From the NCBI GenBank assembly GCA_002343845.1, contig DDSQ01000085.1:52420-69007 (forward strand): a stretch of 16,588 nt of DNA. The letters run 5' to 3'. Of the stretch, positions 13,573 through 16,588 are shown piece after piece; position 1 is the first letter of the stretch; every line of letters starts with the position of its first letter. The notes beneath the pieces are model-generated. The model was not told where the DNA came from and did not search any database. It saw only the letters and a program-made list of their open reading frames with translations. This DNA is from Planctomycetes bacterium UBA2386. GTDB lineage: Bacteria; Planctomycetota; UBA1135; UBA2386. Both the position numbers and the translations under genes were made by a program.

Positions 13573-14279
13573 TGGGCGGTGCTGCGCGCGTGCAGGTGAC
13601 GGTGCGGTGCTTCGCGGCGGTGCGCGAAGCGATCGGCTGCGACAGCCTGCCGGTCGAGCTGGCGCCCGGCACCACGGTCGCGGGCTTGCTGCAGCAGCTC
13701 GTGGCGGCGCATCCGCGCCTCGGCCGCCTGCCGCTGGCGTTCGCGGTCAACCGCGACTACGCGCGCGGCGAGACCGTGCTGCACGACCACGACGAGGTGG
13801 CGTTCATCCCGCCGATCAGCGGCGGCAGCGGGGCGCACGACCTGTTCCGGTTCGACCTGGTGGAGGGCGTGATCGACCCGCGCGCGCTCGAACGCGAGTG
13901 CCGCACCGATGGGGATGGCGCCGTGGTGACGTTCGCCGGCACCACGCGCGACCACAACGAGGGTGCTGCGGTCGTGTCGCTGCGCTACGAGGCCTACGCC
14001 GAGATGGCGTCGCGGGTGATGGGCGCCATCTTCGAGGAGGCGGTGAAGCGGTTCCCGATCACGCGCGCTCGCGTCGTGCACCGGCTGGGCCTGGTGCCGG
14101 TCGGTGAGACGTCGGTCCTGGTCGTGGTCTCGTCAGCGCACCGCGGCCCGGCGTTCGACGCGTGCCGCTGGCTGATGGACCGCGTGAAGCACGAGGTGCC
14201 GATCTGGAAACGCGAGCAGCTGCGCAGCGGCGACGGCAGTCGCTGGATCGGCGAGCTGCCGCGGCGCGAAGACGGCTGA
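13572..14279 (+). CDS. Fused molybdopterin synthase MoaD-MoaE
   Basis: Molybdopterin synthase converts cyclic pyranopterin monophosphate to molybdopterin, with MoaD as sulfur carrier and MoaE as catalytic subunit. Here a single 235-residue frame joins them. Residues 6-85 are MoaD, a ubiquitin-like fold ending VAFIPPISGG with Gly84-Gly85, normally the free C-terminus that is adenylylated and thiocarboxylated. Residues about 89-228 are MoaE: GAVVTFAGTTRDHNEG (116-131), LRYEAYAEMA (137-146), HRLGLVPVGE (170-179), VVVSSAHRGPAF (184-195) and the active-site segment DRVKHEVPIWKRE (203-215) with Lys206 and Lys213. A three-residue linker (Ser-Gly-Ala) follows the Gly-Gly. Cleavage after Gly85 would be expected for activity, as reported for the fused MoaX of Mycobacterium tuberculosis. 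The ATG overlaps the fbp stop; no Shine-Dalgarno is seen, suggesting coupled translation. MoeA of the same pathway is at the window start. Confidence 0.94.
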   Translation: MGGAARVQVTVRCFAAVREAIGCDSLPVELAPGTTVAGLLQQLVAAHPRLGRLPLAFAVNRDYARGETVLHDHDEVAFIPPISGGSGAHDLFRFDLVEGVIDPRALERECRTDGDGAVVTFAGTTRDHNEGAAVVSLRYEAYAEMASRVMGAIFEEAVKRFPITRARVVHRLGLVPVGETSVLVVVSSAHRGPAFDACRWLMDRVKHEVPIWKREQLRSGDGSRWIGELPRREDG

Positions 14280-14320
14280 CGCGCGTGGTGCCGCACCAGA
14301 GCACTCGCTACAACGGGCGC

Positions 14321-15817
14321 ATGAAGTGTCGAATGGTCCGCGCTGCGGCGGCGAGCCGCGGCGAGGTGGTGTGTGTGTTCGTCGTCGAGGGGACCGTGCC
14401 GGACGCCGGATCGGCGCTGCGCGGCGCGGTTGCGGCGGCGAAGGCGACGGGGGACCTCAAGGGCACCTTTCGCAACGTCACGACGTTCCATCAGGGGAAG
14501 GGCGCTCCCTGCAAACGCCTGATCACGGTCGGCATCGGTGCTGCCGCGCGCATCGACACGGAACGGCTGCGGCGGGCAGCCGCCGTCGCGCAGGCGGCCG
14601 CGGCCGAACACGGCGTGGCGTCGTTTTCGCTCGTCGTACCCGAGGCGGCTCTCGGCAAGGTGGCTCCGGCGGCAGCGGGTGCGGCCGTCGCCGAGGGGCT
14701 GGTGCTCGGCGCCTACCAGTACGCGCCGCCGCGTCAGAAGCCGGCCAAGCCGCGGCACGCGCAGGCCGCGGTGGTCGCCGTCGTGGGTCGGGCCGCTCGT
14801 GACGAACGGGCGTTCGCCGCGGGCATGCGCCTTGGCGCGATCGGCGGTGAGGCGACCGTGTTCGCCCGCGACCTCGAGAACCTGCCGGCGAACCTGTGCA
14901 CGCCGAGCCATCTGGCGCGCGCCGCGAAACGGCTCGCCGGCGGCCGGCTGCGCGTGAAGGTGCTCGACCGGAAGCAGTGCGAGCGGCTCGGCATGGGTGC
15001 GTTCGTCGGCGTCGCTCGCGGCGCCACCGAGCCGCTCAAGTTCCTCGTGCTCGAGCACCGCGTGCCCGGCGCCAAGCGCACGGTCTGCGTGGTCGGCAAG
15101 GGCCTGACGTTCGACACCGGCGGCATCAGCATCAAGCCGGCGGGCAAGATGGACGAGATGCGCTACGACATGTGCGGAGCCGGTGCGGTGCTCGGCCTGT
15201 TCCACGCGCTGGCGCACGGCGGGCTCGAGGGCACCAAGCCTCGGCACAACCTGGTCGGGCTGATCGCCGCGACCGAGAACGCGGTCGGTCCCGACGCCCA
15301 GAAGCCGGGCGACGTGGTGCGGGCGATGGACGGGCACACGATCGAAGTGCTCAACACCGACGCCGAGGGGCGGCTCGTACTCGCCGACGCGATCTGCTAC
15401 GCCAAGCGGTTCTTCCGACCGGTGAAGATCGTCGACCTGGCGACGTTGACCGGCGCGGTGGTCCAAGCGCTCGGCCACGAGGTCGCGGGCATCATGGGCA
15501 ACGACGACGGCCTGCGCGACGAAGTGGTCGCCGCGGGCAAGGCCGCCGACGAACCGCTGTGGCCGCTGCCGTTGTGGGAGTGCCACAAGGACCAGATGAA
15601 GAGCAAGTTCGCCGACCTCGCGAACATCAACGGCCCGCAGCACGGCAACGGCTCGACCGCGGGCGGTGCGTTCCTGTCGTTCTTCGCGGGCGACACCCCG
15701 TGGGTGCACCTCGACATCGCCGGCACCGCCTACGGCGGGCTCGCGAAGGACTACTACCGCGGCGGTGCTGCCGGCACGGCGGTGCGCACGCTGCTGCACT
15801 GGGTGCGGTCGCTGTGA
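14321..15817 (+). CDS. pepA: Leucyl aminopeptidase (M17 family, PepA-like)
   Basis: M17 aminopeptidases remove N-terminal residues from peptides in the cytoplasm using two metal ions, usually as hexamers. The 498-residue product has the expected length. A variable N-terminal domain (about 1-165) includes KRLITVGIG and the Ala-rich helix typical of the family. The catalytic domain begins near ARDLENLPANLCTPSHLA (about 187-204). Metal and catalytic residues are visible: Lys260 and Asp265 in GKGLTFDTGGISIKPAGKMD, Asp283 in RYDMCGAG, and Asp347, Glu349 and Arg351 in the signature NTDAEGRL (345-352). These match E. coli PepA K270, D275, D293, D352, E354 and R356. The start is ATG 14321; an in-frame GTG at 14285 is possible. 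No Shine-Dalgarno precedes the ATG, and GCTACAAC (TACAAC at 14309-14314) lies just upstream, so a leaderless mRNA is possible. Substrate preference cannot be read from the sequence. Confidence 0.95.
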   Translation: MKCRMVRAAAASRGEVVCVFVVEGTVPDAGSALRGAVAAAKATGDLKGTFRNVTTFHQGKGAPCKRLITVGIGAAARIDTERLRRAAAVAQAAAAEHGVASFSLVVPEAALGKVAPAAAGAAVAEGLVLGAYQYAPPRQKPAKPRHAQAAVVAVVGRAARDERAFAAGMRLGAIGGEATVFARDLENLPANLCTPSHLARAAKRLAGGRLRVKVLDRKQCERLGMGAFVGVARGATEPLKFLVLEHRVPGAKRTVCVVGKGLTFDTGGISIKPAGKMDEMRYDMCGAGAVLGLFHALAHGGLEGTKPRHNLVGLIAATENAVGPDAQKPGDVVRAMDGHTIEVLNTDAEGRLVLADAICYAKRFFRPVKIVDLATLTGAVVQALGHEVAGIMGNDDGLRDEVVAAGKAADEPLWPLPLWECHKDQMKSKFADLANINGPQHGNGSTAGGAFLSFFAGDTPWVHLDIAGTAYGGLAKDYYRGGAAGTAVRTLLHWVRSL

Positions 15818-15836
15818 GCGGACCAGGAAGCGCGCC

Positions 15837-16588
15837 ATGACCGAAGCGATCATTCCGCCCAAGCCCCACATCGCCGCGCGCGCTCACGTCGCGTCGTTCG
15901 ACGGCTACCAGCGCCTCTACTCCGCATCGATCGCCGATCCGGCGGCGTTCTGGGGCAACGTCGCGCGCCGGCTCGAGTGGTTCGTGCCGTTCACGCGGGT
16001 CGTCGACCAGGACTTCGCGCGTGGCCACGCGGCGTGGTTCGTCGGCGGCAAGCTCAACGCGTGCCACCAGTGCGTCGACCGTCACCTGCCGGCGCGCGCC
16101 GAGCAGACCGCGATCCTGTGGGCGCAGGACCAGCCCGGCGAGTACCGCCGCATCAGCTATCGCGAACTGCACGCCGAGGTCTGCCGGCTGGCGAACGCGC
16201 TGCGTGCGCACGGCGTCAAGAAGGGCGACCGCGTGTGCATCTACCTGCCGATGATGCCCGAGGCCGTCTACGCGATGCTCGCCTGCGCCCGCATCGGCGC
16301 CGTGCACAGCGTGGTGTTCGCCGGCTTCTCGGCCGCGTCGCTGCGCGACCGCATCGTCGACGCCGATTGCCGGATCGTGCTGACCGCCAACGAAGGGCTG
16401 CGCGGCGGCAAGACGATCCCGCTGAAGGCCACGGTCGACGAGGCCATCGCCGGACTGCCCGTGTCGAGCGTTCTCGTCGCGCGGCGCACCGACACGCCGG
16501 TGCCGATGCAGGCCGGGCGCGATCTCTGGATGGCCGACGAGATGGCCAAGCAGCGCGCGTATTGCCCGGTCGAGTGGATGGACAGCGA
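15837..16588 (+). CDS. acs: Acetyl-CoA synthetase (5' part; runs off window)
   Basis: Acs activates acetate with ATP and CoA through acetyl-AMP in the cytoplasm. The ATG at 15837 has AGGAAG at 15825-15830 with a 6-base spacer and lies 19 bases after pepA. Only 250 codons are in the window, of about 650 expected, with no stop. The visible N-terminal part matches the family closely: AAWFVGGKLNACHQCVDRHL (65-84), ISYRELHAEVCRLANAL (106-122), GVKKGDRVCIYLPMMPEA (126-143), ACARIGAVHSVVFAGFSAAS (149-168), and NEGLRGGKTIPLK (185-197), part of the CoA-side region. The usual VVFGGFS is VVFAGFS here. The ATP-binding loop and the acetylatable C-terminal lysine lie outside the window. A propionyl-CoA synthetase is a less likely alternative given the N-terminal motif set. 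Confidence 0.93.
   Translation, partial: MTEAIIPPKPHIAARAHVASFDGYQRLYSASIADPAAFWGNVARRLEWFVPFTRVVDQDFARGHAAWFVGGKLNACHQCVDRHLPARAEQTAILWAQDQPGEYRRISYRELHAEVCRLANALRAHGVKKGDRVCIYLPMMPEAVYAMLACARIGAVHSVVFAGFSAASLRDRIVDADCRIVLTANEGLRGGKTIPLKATVDEAIAGLPVSSVLVARRTDTPVPMQAGRDLWMADEMAKQRAYCPVEWMDS

Noticed and set aside
1..16588. Mobile elements, CRISPR arrays, tRNA or rRNA genes, phage genes
   Set aside because: I looked for transposase or integrase motifs, regular spaced repeats and tRNA-like arms and found none. The window looks like ordinary chromosomal core genes.

Overview
The window is very GC-rich, and every gene I can support lies on the + strand. Genes are packed tightly, often with 1-4 base stop/start overlaps and GTG starts. 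The mix suggests a Gram-negative-type envelope: apolipoprotein N-acyltransferase, a lipoprotein, and the MreBCD/PBP2/RodA elongation machinery. ClpS is of the form best known from Actinobacteria and is followed by a DUF2017 protein, and molybdopterin synthase is a MoaD-MoaE fusion. A member of the Planctomycetota or a related deep-branching, GC-rich lineage would fit. This is a low-confidence inference from gene content; no rRNA or other taxonomic marker is present.

Layout. (1) 1-2203: the 3' part of moeA (molybdenum insertase) overlaps lnt (apolipoprotein N-acyltransferase). (2) 2200-3583: a unit with a good sigma70-like promoter, a leader of about 210 bases, a membrane-anchored coiled-coil protein, a 52-residue single-span membrane protein, and a perfect 15-bp hairpin terminator. 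Neither protein has a function I can name. (3) 3614-10165: the rod-shape/elongasome cluster mreB-mreC-mreD-mrdA(PBP2)-rodA. MreC appears to contain two copies of its beta-domain pair, and PBP2 carries a large extra helical region. (4) 10204-12508: an EVE-domain protein, a lipoprotein with a beta-propeller-like sequence, ClpS and a DUF2017 protein. (5) 12592-14279: class I fructose-1,6-bisphosphatase and the MoaD-MoaE fusion. (6) 14321-16588: an M17 leucyl aminopeptidase and the first 250 codons of acetyl-CoA synthetase, which runs off the window.

How the genes work together. MreB filaments, MreC and MreD would position and activate the RodA glycosyltransferase with the PBP2 transpeptidase to build lateral peptidoglycan. 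Lnt completes lipoprotein acylation, and one candidate lipoprotein is encoded here. ClpS delivers N-degron substrates to ClpAP-type proteases, and its DUF2017 neighbour may belong to the same process. MoeA and MoaDE both act in molybdenum-cofactor synthesis but sit 13 kb apart. Fbp, PepA and Acs are housekeeping metabolism.

No tRNA, rRNA, CRISPR array, insertion sequence or prophage gene was recognised. The most unusual items are the duplicated MreC, the uncharacterised coiled-coil/small-membrane-protein pair beside the mre locus, the ClpS-DUF2017 pair, and the internal Gly-Gly of the MoaDE fusion.
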